Positions 1 to 11,722 are shown, counted from the first letter of the stretch. The stretch is DNA of 64,000 nucleotides from Pseudopyrenochaeta lycopersici (GCA_003313425.1 NHZP01000010.1:372001-436000); one strand, 5' to 3'. Notes: generated from the letters alone by a model not told the origin. Numbers and translations: made by a program.

Positions 1-1968
1 CCGTCTGCCCCATACCCCACGTACTGTATGAGCCCTTCGCTTTTGCGTCCTCGCCAGCAGTATATGATGAGTCTGTGAGCTCATGCATGGGATTGCCTAG
101 CTCCGCCTCGCAGAGGAGTAACAGCGCCGTACCTCCCGAGTTATAGGAGCAACAATAGTTGGCAGACTTTGAAGACATGTCTGCGAGGTAAATACCCTTG
201 CCGAACATATATCCAGACACAGGGGCTTCCGGAGGTGCGATGCGGAGACCCTGGCCCAAAATACCACCAAAGTTGGTTACTCGTGAGCCATGCCAAAGCA
301 GACGGCGATTGCTGGCAATCTTTGTGTACGGGCTCTGCTCGAAGCGGTCGAACTCACCCTGGCGCTCAATTCGGAAGATGTCCTGAACAGCGTAGTTCAA
401 GTAATGCGTGGCACCCTTGGAATAGTTGAGGTAGGTATCAATCTCAGAAAACTCCTGGCTGCTAGGATCAAGGGCTGTCATTTCGTTCATACCAAGGCCT
501 TGGAACTGTTTGTCGAGCTTGTGGATGCCGCTATCGTCCTTGAGGGTTTCTTTGAGCATTGCCGCAGCATCCTTCATATCTGACAGACTCTCCAGTAACT
601 CGATCTCTTTCTTAAGTGCATCGTTGTCTCGGATGATTGGTGGTCGATTGCGGCCAAAGGCATGAGGAATGACGGAATAATACAGGTTAGAAAGGCGTTC
701 TGTTTCCGCTCTAGACGTTGCATCTGTTTGGTCGAGCAGCGTAGACAAGTCCTTGAGGGCTTGAAATCCACGTGCAATAGTCGCCTTGCTAAGCTTTCCA
801 AGAGGCAGTTTGTTTGCATCGTAGTTGAGTGCGCTCATAGTAGCATCGAAGTACTGTTGATTGAAAATGAGCTGCATGAGATCTTGCGTCGGTTGATCGA
901 GTGTGCACTCAGCAGCGACACGCATTGTCTCATCCTTCGCTCCACCTTCTGTGTCTGCTCCAGCATTATCCTCCTCGTCATCGGAATCTGGATTATATGA
1001 TCGCTCGACATAGGCATACTTTCCAGCTTTGGGTTCGTCACCGCGATTCTCCCATTTGAGGCCTGATTTATCTTTGAACTTCTTCTCAAAATTCTTGGCA
1101 GCATCGTCAAGACTACCGGAACCGAGCATAGCGCTCTGACCTCGTTCTCCAACCCTACCCCATCGCGTCCAGGTCTTGAAGTCTGAGCCTGACGCGTTGC
1201 AAAGCAGCTATGCAAGTTAGTGCCCAATTACCCGGGGATCTAAGCTGGGTGGTATACCTGGACTTTATAGAACTTGTTATTGTTTGCTGATGAATTCGTT
1301 TGATTTAGAGAAGCATCCCAGATGGTGCCGTCGTTGGCGTCCACGTGGACGCGGTAATTACCGAGTGGACAGAACTCATCTACTGACACAGCTATCTTCG
1401 ATGACTTGGCGTTTTGGCCATCACCTACTTTTGCAGTTTCGGCAATTTTCGGTTTCTTTGGCTGGGATGCATCCTGAGTGGGTGCTGGTGAAGCATCAGG
1501 GGATGCAGCACGCTTCTTTGACCCATTGGTCTGCTTTGGGGCAAGCGCTGTAGTTGAAGCCGTAGAACTAGAGAGCAGGTATTGTGTCTCATCTGCTTTC
1601 AATTCTATCACATAAGTTAATATACGGATCCTCGAATCATGTCGCAAAAAGTGCGTGGCATTCTAGTTCTCATAGGACTGCTGAGGCTTACCCGTGGATT
1701 CACATTCCTCAAGCCATGCAAGGGTAACGACAGAGATATGGTGAGTCGCAGCAGCCTTGACCTTCGTGGAATTACTTTCGAAATCTTTCTCAGTGGCAAT
1801 CAGAAAGTTGGTGTCAGCTGTGACGCTGGAAGCAATGGTAGCTCCAAGGGCCGTGACGCGTGCTTGCAGTGCGGACTGGGTGGTTCCTGGGAATCTGCCG
1901 GATGTAGCAATGGAACAGCCGTCGAGCGGCGGTGCCGGGGCAGCTTTCTTCGCAGCTTTGCGAGCCAT
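1..1968 (-). CDS. prpA: Poly(ADP-ribose) polymerase (PARP), C-terminus outside window
   Basis: Nuclear enzyme that attaches ADP-ribose chains from NAD+ to proteins in DNA-damage signalling. Three exons can be joined: 1968-1692, 1604-1258 and 1207 to the window edge, with introns of 87 and 50 bp; both joins keep frame. An N-terminal BRCT domain (about residues 15-97, with WLEECE) is followed by a Lys/Pro/Ser-rich linker with a likely nuclear signal (GSKKRAAS). Next come a WGR domain across the second intron (TWTRWGRVGERGQ), a helical PARP regulatory domain and the catalytic core. The core shows the NAD-binding histidine in LLWHGSR and the tyrosine in FGKGIYLADMSSKSANYC. The catalytic glutamate must lie left of base 1. 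BRCT-WGR-PARP without zinc fingers is the usual filamentous-fungal architecture (A. nidulans PrpA). The start is the first ATG before the BRCT domain. Confidence 0.93.
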
Positions 1969-2233
1969 TGATGCGATTTGATGTGAGATGCAGGATGAAG
2001 CGTAATTGAAGGTAAAGCCGGCTATTTGAACAATTGTTTTGAAGTCATCTCAGCCCCGAGTGAGGTAAGGTGGTCTGTGTTGGTAATGTTCCCCTTAGGC
2101 TGCAGCCTCAAAACGGCCTAGTGACGCCCTGTTGCCTTCGCGAGGGGAACGCGAAGACACATGATAACAGGACCCGACCTGGCTTCACTACGTAGCTACC
2201 AACATTCATCAAACATCAGTTTCGACCAAAATC

Positions 2234-3611
2234 ATGGCATCGCTACTCACCATTCCACTCGAGCTACTTGTCTCCATATCCTCGCACTTGCCTACCCCTG
2301 ATCTTGCCGCCCTTCGGCTCACTTGCAAGCAAGTTGAGAAATCTCTCTACGAGTGGTTCTCTGAGGAATTCTTCACCAAGAAGCAGTTCATGCTCACCCA
2401 TTTGAGTCTCCAGACGCTTGTCGACATTTCAAAGCACGTCAGCTTCTCCAAGAAACTCACGCACGTTATTGTAGCCAGCAATGCCTATGAGGAGATTCCT
2501 CTGCGGTTCCGAGATGGCGATGCGGCTGAATGTTATGTTAGGGGCTATGAAGATCAAAAAATCCTGTTACACACTGGCACTGACCGCGAAATGCTCACTG
2601 AAGCATTTACCAATCTGGTCAATCTTAAAACCGTCGGTATTCGCGATTTCAATTCTCCCAGCCGCATTCGGGATGGCGACCGCGCGACTTGGAGCTCGTG
2701 GGGAGCTCCCACTGTCTACCGAGAGACTGGAATTCAACTTCAATTCTCTGGTCGAGGGCCTTTTTCGCAGCAGCCTGGATCCCGCTTCATCTCTCGAGTC
2801 TTCTCGGCAGTGATGTATGCTCTTGGGAGAGCCAATAGTACCCCCTCTGATGTTGAAGTGCTGCTGCGCGAACATGGGCTGGACGATTGCGTTTTTCACA
2901 TCCCAGAGTTTCAACATCCTACTACTAGGCCTGTACTGCAGAATTTGACCACTCTACTGCTTAATGTCGATGTATCGACTCAATCTTTCCACACGCATAG
3001 TAACGGAACTCCTGCAGATCCTTTCGCCGGCCGTTCTCTTCGCCGCTTCTTGAGCTACACCCCCAACCTAGTGCACCTTCGGCTCAACTTCCAGAAGCAT
3101 ATGTTCGCCTACAATGAGAACTTCTTGCAGTGGTTAGGCGAGTCGGATCCTGCTCCAGGGTCACAGCCGGCATCCTTCCTCAAGCCCATTACGGTCGCTC
3201 TGAAATCATTGAAACAGCTAGACCTCGGCCAACTGAGCGTCCATCCGGACATAATTCTTGCCGTTGTCACCAAATTTGCGCCGACTCTTGAAGCGTTGAG
3301 TTTCTGGCGATTAGCAATACGGCTCCATATTCCCCCTCCATTTGGTCACCAGCCTAATCTATGGGAAGACTTCTTCAAAAGTCTGGCCAAGGTTCCTCAA
3401 CTCGAGCTCAAGAGTCTAAAAGTCGGCATGCTCCAGCAGGACCAGATGCATGCCAATTTCGAGGATGGCAGGGATGCCCGACCGAGCAACAGGATGGAGT
3501 ACACAGGAAAGGAAATGGGAAAGTTCTTGGAGCAGTTGAGCGAGCAAGTCTATGTTCGCTGGCCTGAGCCAATTGTTGAAAACAATGAGAACTCCGACGA
3601 GGATGAAGAAA

Positions 3612-3654
<43 letters not shown>

Positions 3655-3703
3655 CGGCGAGGGCAATGAGAATGACGAGGACGAAGACGAGGAAGAAGAG
3701 TAG
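2234..3703 (+). CDS. F-box-like protein with poly-Asp/Glu tail
   Basis: Single-exon protein of 489 residues. The first 45 residues look like an F-box (IPLELLVSISSHLPTPDLAALRLTCK), which in fungi docks Skp1 and makes the protein a substrate receptor of an SCF ubiquitin ligase. The middle contains leucine-rich helical stretches (LKSLKQLDLGQLSV) consistent with degenerate LRR-type substrate binding, but no clean repeat is visible. The last 40 residues are almost entirely Asp and Glu, including 14 consecutive Asp encoded by a GAT microsatellite. The ATG at 2234 has an ATC-ATGG context and opens the F-box directly. The substrate is unknown. The F-box call rests on pattern similarity only. Confidence 0.75.
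3614..3655 (+). repeat. (GAT)13 trinucleotide microsatellite in coding sequence
   Basis: Thirteen uninterrupted GAT codons followed by GAC encode 14 Asp in the acidic tail of the F-box-like protein. Perfect trinucleotide tracts like this usually vary in length between strains. The frame is kept by whole-unit changes. Confidence 0.95.
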
Positions 3704-3969
3704 AAGTGTGAATGGCTTGGTACGTGAGAAATAAGTACTGTGATGTAATACATACATAAATTTCCGCCTATTTTCAGAAGATGCAGTCGAGGAGAAATGA
3801 TAAGTGTGTCAGCTTCTTAAATGGCTCTTGGCTTCTTACAGCGAGAGCCTATACAATTTGGACCTGGCCAATGCAGTCTGTTCGTTGCGCTGAGAATAAT
3901 CTATCAAGTCCATAGCCCATCTCTATCCACCAATTGAGGCATATTAGAACCTCACGTATATGCCTCGTA

Positions 3970-4227
3970 CTATCTTCTCTCTATATGTCCTAACCCTGTA
4001 GTCCTCATCGCAAGTTCGACCTGTTTCATGCCGTCTTTGGCCAGGATCGGTAGGAGATCTTTAGGAATCGGTGTGGCGATCTCGATACTTTCAGACCATT
4101 GCTTCATCCTCCTTAGCTCATCCATACGCTTTTGCCAGCGGTCGACATTCTGGGTATCAGTATAACTGTGTGGCATAGTGGGTTTGGTGAGGCAAGAAGT
4201 ATTGGTTTCGGGCATGTTGTCGTGCAT
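3970..4227 (-). CDS. Small hypothetical protein (85 aa)
   Basis: I do not recognise this protein. It starts at an ATG in ATCACT-ATGC context. The N-terminal third is low in structure (Met/Pro/Thr). The remainder looks like a folded or helical peptide, with charged amphipathic helix DRWQKRMDELRRMKQWSE followed by IPKDLLPILAKDG. It lies convergent to the F-box gene with 266 bp between stops. No intron or signal peptide is seen. It may instead be the last exon of a longer gene, because splice options upstream were not excluded. Support is only the ORF and its plausible composition. Confidence 0.35.
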   Translation of the reverse strand: MHDNMPETNTSCLTKPTMPHSYTDTQNVDRWQKRMDELRRMKQWSESIEIATPIPKDLLPILAKDGMKQVELAMRTTGLGHIERR

Positions 4228-5165
4228 AGTGATTGGGCCACAGGACCGGAGACCCGTGTGGGATCGAGGTGATGATTGATGTGGTTGGTAGGAGAGTTTG
4301 TATTCTGAACAGAAGTTTTGGACAGCGTTGGATTAGAATGGTCTTCTTTTTTTTGTTGGAGGCAACAAGAGTATTTATGTGAGGGTGAGATGGTGATAGA
4401 CAATAGGCGTTGTAGCAGCCTAAGACACGCTAGATGGTCGCCGCGAAGGCGGCACTTCAGGGGGTAGGCTCCCATGTGCGTTGGTCTATTGTTGTTCACG
4501 GGCCCTCTCAAGGCAACGCGCTCACTAGAGAAAAGGCAGTAATTGTGGTGGCCCTTGCGAAACCCTCGACTTCCTTGCAACCAACTGTTGTGAGAGAAGG
4601 GAAAGGGGTGACAGCCACCAGTTAATTACTATCATGAGTAGTTCTGTCAAAGTACTGCAATAACTTGTTCACGCGCTGAGGTGAACGTGAGGAGTGTCAT
4701 CACGTGCGAAAGGCCCGATCCACCAAGTTTGCTGGGCTAATGGGATGTATGCTCTGCGGCTGGGCTCCAGTAAAGAATGTCGCTTACAAGCCGAAACTGT
4801 ATGGCACCTGAGAAGTGATTGTAGTTTAAGTTTTTATGCTAGCCTTAATTCTTATTCCTTCAGCGTGATTGTGTGAAATTACAATGTCCCTGATGTGTAT
4901 AAAGTACGGTCCATCATCGTGATACAATGACGAACGGCTTGAACCCGCCCTTGAATTTTGTTCATGGCATCTATATCACTCAAAAAATGAGAACCTGGTC
5001 GCAATTACTAATTCCAAAACCAATTAATGGTGATTTCTCTGTCCTTGATGAAGGATATGTAGATATATATTCGTCCTTCGTTGCATACACATCGAGCGCT
5101 ACATACGTAAACAAAGTAAGCCTAGCATGCGGGTTATCATCAAAAACCATACAAAGAAGCATTCC
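4228..5165. other. Intergenic, no supported gene
   Basis: Several short overlapping frames occur on both strands (for example 4113-4580 minus and 4927-5196 plus). None has a recognisable protein, splice structure or signal peptide. The left part probably holds the promoter and 5' UTR of the small minus-strand ORF. Confidence 0.6.
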
Positions 5166-6534
5166 TCAATCACGTCCACCGGCCCTGCGCTCGTAATCGT
5201 CGCTGAGTCTGGAAGCATCGACAATCTCAACGCCCTTGCCGAGGCCAACCATGTCAGCACTTTCCCACCATCGCGAAGTCGAATGCTCTGACGATTTTCC
5301 CTTGCGTGCTGGACCTTCGTCGTCTGTGTCAACAAGTCCACCGAGACCTGTACCGTCGCTGCCGACTACGACAATGGTTTGGCCCACCCATCTTTTGACA
5401 TCTTCAATGTTAGAGCCATTAACACCACTCAAGGCGTCTACTACATAGACAAGCTCAGGACCGATATGTCGCAGCATATGCACAAAGCCGCTGGGCTGGC
5501 TGAAGGGCATGACCATGGAGGGGCTTTCAACTAGACGCAGTGCTTGCGCGTGCAGTGTGTTCCAGAGAACGTTGTCAGAGCTGCGAGCTGAAAGCGCTGG
5601 TGTGTAGATGGTGTGCATATCTTCAGGCTGGGGTTCGATGGATTGGAGTTCTTCGCCCGGTGTGCGTGCTGGGGTGGAAATGGCTGAGTACGAGTCACCG
5701 AGGGACGAGGTTCCAGTGCGTGACTGTGGGCGCGAGCGCAGTGAGGACGAGTAGATAAGCACAAAGAGCCTGGTTTTGTTGAAGTCGGTATCGGGGAGAT
5801 GTGACAATATGGTCTATCGCGATCAGTGTTGGGTTGGATAGGGGAAACGGGGCGTGTCTTACAGCATTCTCCGACCGGTAACTCCCATCATGGTCATCCT
5901 CTCTGTCCATGAGGCTCTCAGCACTCACAACAAGTACCACCGTCTTCCGCTTGCCAGTCGACGGCCCACTCCTGACGCTTGCGGCAAAGCTCTTCGCCTG
6001 TGTGTCCACGGCCCCTGCGCTTTGACTCGATTGCGCTTCAACATTGCGGCGGATCGCCGCTTCTTCAGACCACCTGCTGTGGTCGCCAAAGTCGTCCTTG
6101 TCTTCCTCACGAATGGATGCAAGCGCGGCACCTGCTGCAGCACCGGCGGCGGCCCATCCTGCCGCCGTCTTCTTGCTCACCGTGTCGAAGACTTGTTGGG
6201 GGCTTGGCGTGCGCCGGATAATGCCCTGGGCGCGTCCCAGCAATGTGTTCTCGTCTTCGCGCACAATGCCCTGAGACAGGCCTGTGTTGTCGCGCTGGGC
6301 CGGATTGAGCGGGGCCTTGCCCTGCCTTCGCTCGCCCTGGCTGTCTTCGCCATAGCTCAGGTCGTCGTCTGAGCTGTAGTCTGCGCTGCTCTCGCGCGCG
6401 CTCCACACCCACGCAGCTAAGCCAGCAGTCGCGACCGTGACGGTCAAGATGAGCGGCACATAGTAGCCCAGGGTGCTGCGCCGGCTGGACGACGTCTGGC
6501 GGCGGTCATAGCGGTCGTAATTGAAGGAGGACAT
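5166..6534 (-). CDS. Peroxisome assembly protein 22-like (Pex22-like)
   Basis: Probable peroxisomal membrane anchor for the ubiquitin-conjugating enzyme Pex4, needed for recycling of the import receptor Pex5. Two exons (6534-5863 and 5813-5166), joined over a 49-bp phase-0 intron, give 439 residues. A single N-terminal membrane span (about residues 23-44, GYYVPLILTVTVATAGLAAWVW) follows a short Arg/Ser-rich leader. A long low-complexity linker comes next, then a Rossmann-like domain beginning KRKTVVLVVSAES. The conserved blocks after the intron, FVHMLRHIGPELVYVVD and GGLVDTDDE, fit the Pex22-like family of filamentous ascomycetes. The family call is from memory of those blocks. The gene is head-to-head with eIF2B-gamma. 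Confidence 0.75.
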
Positions 6535-6897
6535 GTTCTCAGGTCATAGTATCGTGTCGTTGTCGTGAGGCGTGCGGAAGGGGGCCGGTGGCCAAGTGTT
6601 GTGCTAGCTGATGTTGTTGTTGTTCGGGGAGGTTGGGGAGCTGCCCATGCTTGACATGTGCACACTTGCCGAGGAACAACACGCGAGTCATTTTCACTTT
6701 TTGACCTGGCGGGGTGACTCTTCTGACACCCCACGCTCTTGACGTACCTGCGCGAGTTCCAAATACGCTACACCAATTTGCTTCTGGGCAGCTGATATTG
6801 CCTTGGGACTGTACACTACCCAGCGACTCTCCCGAGGAGCTCCAAACCCAATTATACACACCACAGCTCACAATAGTTGGGAGTAATATTTCTGACA
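6535..6897. promoter_or_regulatory. Shared divergent promoter region
   Basis: 363 bp separate the start codons of the Pex22-like gene (minus) and the eIF2B-gamma gene (plus). Both 5' UTRs and core promoters must lie here. No TATA box or repeated operator is obvious. The only simple sequence is a short TTG-rich run near 6613. Confidence 0.5.
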
Positions 6898-8743
6898 ATG
6901 CCACACGCGACGAGTCTCCCAGCCCCGGGCTTCCAGGCCCTTATTCTCTGTGGACCAGGTGCTTCTTTTAGTACATTCACATCGACGCCCAAAGAGATAC
7001 CAAAAGCGCTTCTACCTATAGCAAACCGGCCCATGGTCTGGTACCCATTGGAATGGTGCTACCGAATGGGAGTCACAGGTAGCAACATTCAACCAGCTCA
7101 AGCTTATGCGAGATCAAAAGCTGAAGATGTACAGACATTACTGTCGTAACGCCCCCAGAATCTCTAGAAGCCATCGAGGCTGCCATGTCACAGAACCCAC
7201 ATCTCACCACGCTGCCTTCGCCAAAACCTGACATTCTTGCGCCCAAAGACCTCACACACGAGACAGGAACTGGCGACCTGTTCAGACTGCCAGAAGTACA
7301 AAGTGCTATCAAGGGCGACTTCATTATCCTTCCCTGCGATCTTGTTTGCGAGCTGGATGGCACCGCACTTGCAGATGCGTGGATGATCGAACAGGGTGGA
7401 TTCGCAGGAGCCAGTGGTGGACTCGACAGGAATGGCACCAAAATCTCTTTTGGAGCTGGTGGTGAAAAACTGGGAAGAAGAGGTGGTTTGGGTGTGTGGT
7501 TTCAGACCAAAGGCGAGGGTAGTAAAAAGGGCGAAGAGACAGACTTCATTGCCACCACACCTTTACCAACACCAATCGTACCCGCACCAGTAGACTCATT
7601 ACGAAGGCATATTTCGAATCTCGTTTATTCTGTTCCAACAGACACTCTCAACGACATCACCGAAGAAAACAAGACCTTCCCAGTGCGGCATTCGCTCATC
7701 CGGAAGCACGCCCGCATAAGGATGCTCACTACACACCGCGACTCCCACATCTACTTCTTTCCATATTGGGTCATTGAAATGATCAAGAAGAACGAAAAGT
7801 TTGAGAGTATAAGCGAGGAAGTATTGGGATGGTGGGCAAAAGCCGGCTGGCAGGACGGGCTGGGAGACAAGCTGGGTCTACGTGAGATATTGCAGGGCGA
7901 CGAGGAAGGATCAGATCTGGGATCGCAGGTGATAGAGGAAGAGATCGATGTCTCCAGGTTCAGCACAACTTACTCCGGCGACATCCAAAGTGACGGCACG
8001 AAAACGCCCACCACTCTTGCAACAAGAGTACTCGAATCCAGCATCCCAGAAACCGCCAAATCGATTGGCCCAGACTCAAAGCTTACTGTACCTCCGATAC
8101 TAGCATATGTCCAGCCTTCAGGGCCGACTGAGCCACTCATCCGCCGAGTCGACGACTCACACCTCCTTCTGACCGTCTCCCTTCGTCTCGCAAAGTTGCC
8201 TTCGATAGAGGAGGCTGGCAAAGAGGCTGCTTCTCCATTTGCCCATCCATCAAAGATTGCACACAAAGAATCTATACCTAAAAAGTGCCGTGTTGAGGCG
8301 GAGAATTCGCTGCTGGCGGATAACGTCATTGTCGAGGAGAAGACCAATATTAAGGAGAGCGTCATTGGTCTCAACTGCAAGATCAGCGAGGGTGCAAGAT
8401 TGCTGAGGTGCTTGCTGATGGATGGTGTGGAGGTCGGCCCGAACGTACAACTCACAGATTGTATATTGGGTAGACGGTGTAAGATTGAGGGTGGCGAGGC
8501 GAAAGACAGCGATAAGACGGTGCTGAAGGATTGTGAGGTGCAGGATGGTCAGGTAGTGGAATGGGGTAGTAAGTATACCCTACGTGCAAGAAACTTGATG
8601 AGATCGCTGATTCAAACACAGCCGAGGCAAAGAATGAGAAGTTTATGCGCTTCGATGTCGGTGAGGATGTGGACGATGACGGCGGCTTTGGCGGCGATGG
8701 AATTGCGACAGCAGAAGACGAGGAGGGCATTTCCCTAAGGTAG
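6898..8743 (+). CDS. GCD1: Translation initiation factor eIF2B subunit gamma
   Basis: Gamma subunit of the guanine-nucleotide exchange factor that recycles eIF2-GDP to eIF2-GTP in the cytoplasm. Three exons (6898-7078, 7135-8568, 8622-8743), with introns of 56 and 53 bp, join in frame to 578 residues. The N-terminal half is a nucleotidyltransferase-like domain (FQALILCGPGASFSTF, then PKALLPIANRPMVWYPLEW), continuing with DITVVTPPESLEAIE straight after intron 1. The C-terminal half has left-handed beta-helix hexapeptide repeats (LLADNVIVEEKTNIKESVIG, then CKISEGARLLRCLLMDGV). The last exon encodes an acidic Gly/Asp tail. The start has an ACAATGCC context and matches the expected N-terminus. 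The gamma rather than epsilon assignment rests on the length and the absence of a C-terminal W2 domain. Confidence 0.92.
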
Positions 8744-10125
8744 TGGCATCTTGATACAGTGACAATAACGATACATGGTCCACCTTCGGGTCTCCTTCGA
8801 CAATGCAAGCCACCGAACGAAACGATAAAGTCAGGGCCCGAACCGTCGCTCCTACTCTCACAGCAGAATCATTATCTTCTTGCTAACGGGTCCATCACTC
8901 ACCAGCTGTGTGGTTACATGCTCATATTCTTTGGGCATGTTCGTCGCTGTGAGTTTTGGCAAGATGTCGAAGCTTCCCTGTAAATGGTGAGCCAATCTAG
9001 ATTGGCCAGCGTATCAAAAAATGCTCACAATTATGCGGTAGAATCTGCGCTTCTCGCAACAAATCGGCAAAGCAACAGCTCGATTCTGTATATGTGTCGA
9101 CTGTAAGGACAATTGGGGACGAACAAGAGGCATGCGGTTAGTCAACATGTCAATCTTGAGCTGGAAGAATCTATGAAAAATCTTCCGCTGTGTACTGTTT
9201 TCCATTCCCAAAGGGTGAGACTCCAAAACTCCGCCTGTGCTCACTTAAGCCTGCCAACTCATGCAAGTTAATCGGCGTGCATCGTTGCGCGACAGACGAT
9301 CAATTTCAGAGCAATGACCACTCTCATGGCATAGAATAATCCTGGTTAATATCCTACTATGATACATACTTTGTGGTCTAGTCGAGGCGCATTCTAACGC
9401 TGTGCAATCATGAAGTCATCTCTCCTTGAGGCTGGCTAATGCAAGTTCCTCCAGTTCAAGGCGGAGCCTGCTGCGATTGATGTTGTGTTTTCTGCTCAAG
9501 CTTGTTTTCGAGTAGTTTCAATGACACTGGCTGCAACCAATCTGATTGCATTTCTAGAGGTGGATGCGATTGGACATAGACATCAAAGGCGTGCATGTGA
9601 GTTGCATGGCCTGCGCCTGTCTTGGCCATGGCGAATCTCAGCCTTTCGGCTCCCAGCGATGACTTGATCCTCCATATAACCTCTTTTCTCCCTGTCTTCA
9701 AGTCAAGCGTGAGCAGTGCAGTCCTTCATGAATCCTCCGCAGATGTTCGAAAAGAGAGTCTGCACTCCATTCTTCGTAAGGCTATACATAACCTGGAAGG
9801 CTAATCACAAGACGGCACTTTCGCTTTGGAAGAACTTTCTAGCATCACAGATACTTGAGCGGGTTCTTCTGTAAGTGATGAACCGCCATTCCAGATGATT
9901 TGCTTAGCTAACATAAGTTTTGGATGCTGCCGGTGACTATGCCCATGCGAAAGATCACAGACTTCTTTAGGCACGAGACTCGTGCGCCTCACGAGGCTAC
10001 TACGGAAGCGTATTATCAGCCAGGCATTTCCACTTCCCTTGGCGTGGAAGAACCTATCGCAATTCCCCTGACCATTGGCGAAAACCTTGGCCTAAAGGTA
10101 GTACATAATCTTTCGTTTCTGAGAA
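8744..10125. other. Intergenic, no supported gene
   Basis: About 1.4 kb without a convincing gene. A 60-codon frame at 9622-9804 begins with a faintly F-box-like stretch (DDLILHITSFLPVF) but has no continuation I could join. The frame 9924-10160 runs into the hydrolase pseudogene and may be part of its decayed 5' end. Confidence 0.5.
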
Positions 10126-10900
10126 TATATTACTCGAACTCGTCTTTGTCCACGGCTTGACTGGAACCGCATTTTCCACTTGGCAACACCGGACTCTGGA
10201 AGGGAGTCGGGCCGTGGACTTCATTAGCCTAGTGATCTTGTAAAATTGATATTTCTAATGCACGAGTCTCACTTTTCGGTTACGATGCCAATGTTGCGAG
10301 TTTTTGGGGCGGCGCGTCGCAGAATCGATTATCTGGCCATGCGGAAAACTTGGTTGGAGATCTTACCGGATTACGAGAGGATACTCAAACGAGAATCGAC
10401 ACATTATATTTGTCACTCACAGCCTTGGCGGCCTTGTGGTCAAACGAGCTCTACAGATATCAGAAAAAATGCTGAGAGTCATCTCCGGCGTATTCAAAAA
10501 TTGATAATTGGCATTTTGTTCCTTGGGGCATCCCATGGCGGAAGCAATCTTGCTTCCTTTGCAAAAAGCGTCGGGACATGCTTGCGCCTGGTTGGAAAAC
10601 GCGTCAACACTGATATATTAGATACTCTCCGAAGAGATTCCCAGGTTTTACTTGACATAGAAGACTGGGGTGGCCATTGGCGTCGGCGTCGAAGTGAGGA
10701 CAAGAAAGCACTCCAAGTCACCTACTTTACGAAGAGTTAGAGTTACCTGTGATTCGCAAAGTTGTGGAAGATCACCAAGCAAAAGTCATGGGATACCGTA
10801 CTCATCCTACGGTGTTCATGCAAATCATATACCCAGTGCAAAAACTCAGCCGCGCAGCACGTCTTTTGTTCGTTTGTGAAGGGATGAGATAATGTACTTT
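10126..10900 (+). pseudogene. Decayed alpha/beta hydrolase (SERAC1/NLR-associated esterase type)
   Basis: Conserved blocks of a fungal alpha/beta-hydrolase domain appear in the correct order but in shifting frames. They are LVFVHGLTGTAFSTW at about 10140, FGYDANVASFWGGASQNRL at about 10280, HIIFVTHSLGGLVVKRAL with the nucleophile-elbow serine at about 10400, IIGILFLGASHGGSN at about 10500, and VVEDHQAKVMGYRTHP at about 10765. A stop codon follows the first block and frame changes separate the others, so no intact protein can be made. In fungi this domain is either free-standing or sits at the N-terminus of NACHT/ankyrin NLR-like proteins. No NACHT or repeat sequence is seen downstream. The gene is probably a dead accessory gene or a truncated copy. 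Confidence 0.8.
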
Positions 10901-10995
10901 AAATGGCCATGGTACTTGAAAGTAATGAAAGACAAAACAAAAACACAATAATTTGAGCTATACAATCGTTAGATCTCATTCGTTAAGCTCCGCTT

Positions 10996-11722
10996 TCATA
11001 ATAACATTCCCAAACCCAGCCACGCAAAGAGTCCCAGCCCAGTGCCAGAGCATCCTACATTAGCAGCTGCTCCACTAGAAGAAGCAACTGCAGCTTGTGT
11101 CAAACTCCCTGTCACCGAGAGTCCTCCAACGGTTCCCGCAATTGAGCTTCCCGCAGTCGGGCTTGGTCCGGCCGTGGGTATAGGCGATGAAGCTTCAGAC
11201 GTGCAGCCGAGGTCGAAGAAGTCATGGCATAATGGTTTAATGGTCCCACATACAGATCCCGGCGGGCAGTACCAGTCTTCATCTGCACTCACACATTGCA
11301 CGGACGGCTTGGGGCTGAGAGCACCTGCTGCACTACAGGCGGGTTTACTCTTTGAAAACCGTCAGCCTTCAGCTTCTCATCGTAGTGTCACCATGATCTT
11401 TTATCGCGCAGACAATATTTACAGTTATGCACCCATTACTTACAAAAGAAGGAACCGCTGCACCACAGTTTGTGGCATCGCCGTAGGGACAGCATCCCTC
11501 ATTTGAAAGGCCAATGTTGACGCACATGGCGGTGATGGGACAACATCCACCTGCGCAACAGGCTGAGCCGCCAAAGCAACAGCCTGGTGAATTGTAACAG
11601 GATGCGTATCCAAACCCTATTCCCTGCTGACAATCATTTCGGGGATAAGGTTCAACAAAGTCTGCAATCGCGACTGACAATATAGCGGCGAGAAAAAGTA
11701 CACGGGATAGTATAGCGGCCAT
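10996..11722 (-). CDS. Cysteine-rich secreted, probably GPI-anchored protein
   Basis: Two exons (11722-11444 and 11349-10996), joined across a 94-bp phase-0 intron (donor GTAAGT), give about 210 residues. A signal peptide of about 20 residues (MAAILSRVLFLAAILSVAIA) precedes a Cys-dense domain (CCFGGSACCAGGCCP, CCPYGDATNCG). Exon 2 continues with more Cys (CVSADEDWYCPPGSVCG), a Ser/Thr/Pro/Ala-rich stalk, and a C-terminal hydrophobic tail (GTGLGLFAWLGLGMLL) typical of a GPI signal. This points to an extracellular or wall-attached protein. No enzyme motif is visible. Double-Cys knots of this kind occur in fungal surface proteins and effector candidates, but a virulence role is not shown by the sequence. 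The intron acceptor was chosen because it alone keeps frame. Confidence 0.8.

Noticed and set aside
3416..3757. Minus-strand frame with a poly-Ile run resembling a membrane span
   Set aside because: Created by the complementary strand of the GAT microsatellite.
5854..6372. 172-codon plus-strand frame opposite the Pex22-like gene
   Set aside because: Antisense shadow; no domain, and the minus strand carries a spliced conserved protein.
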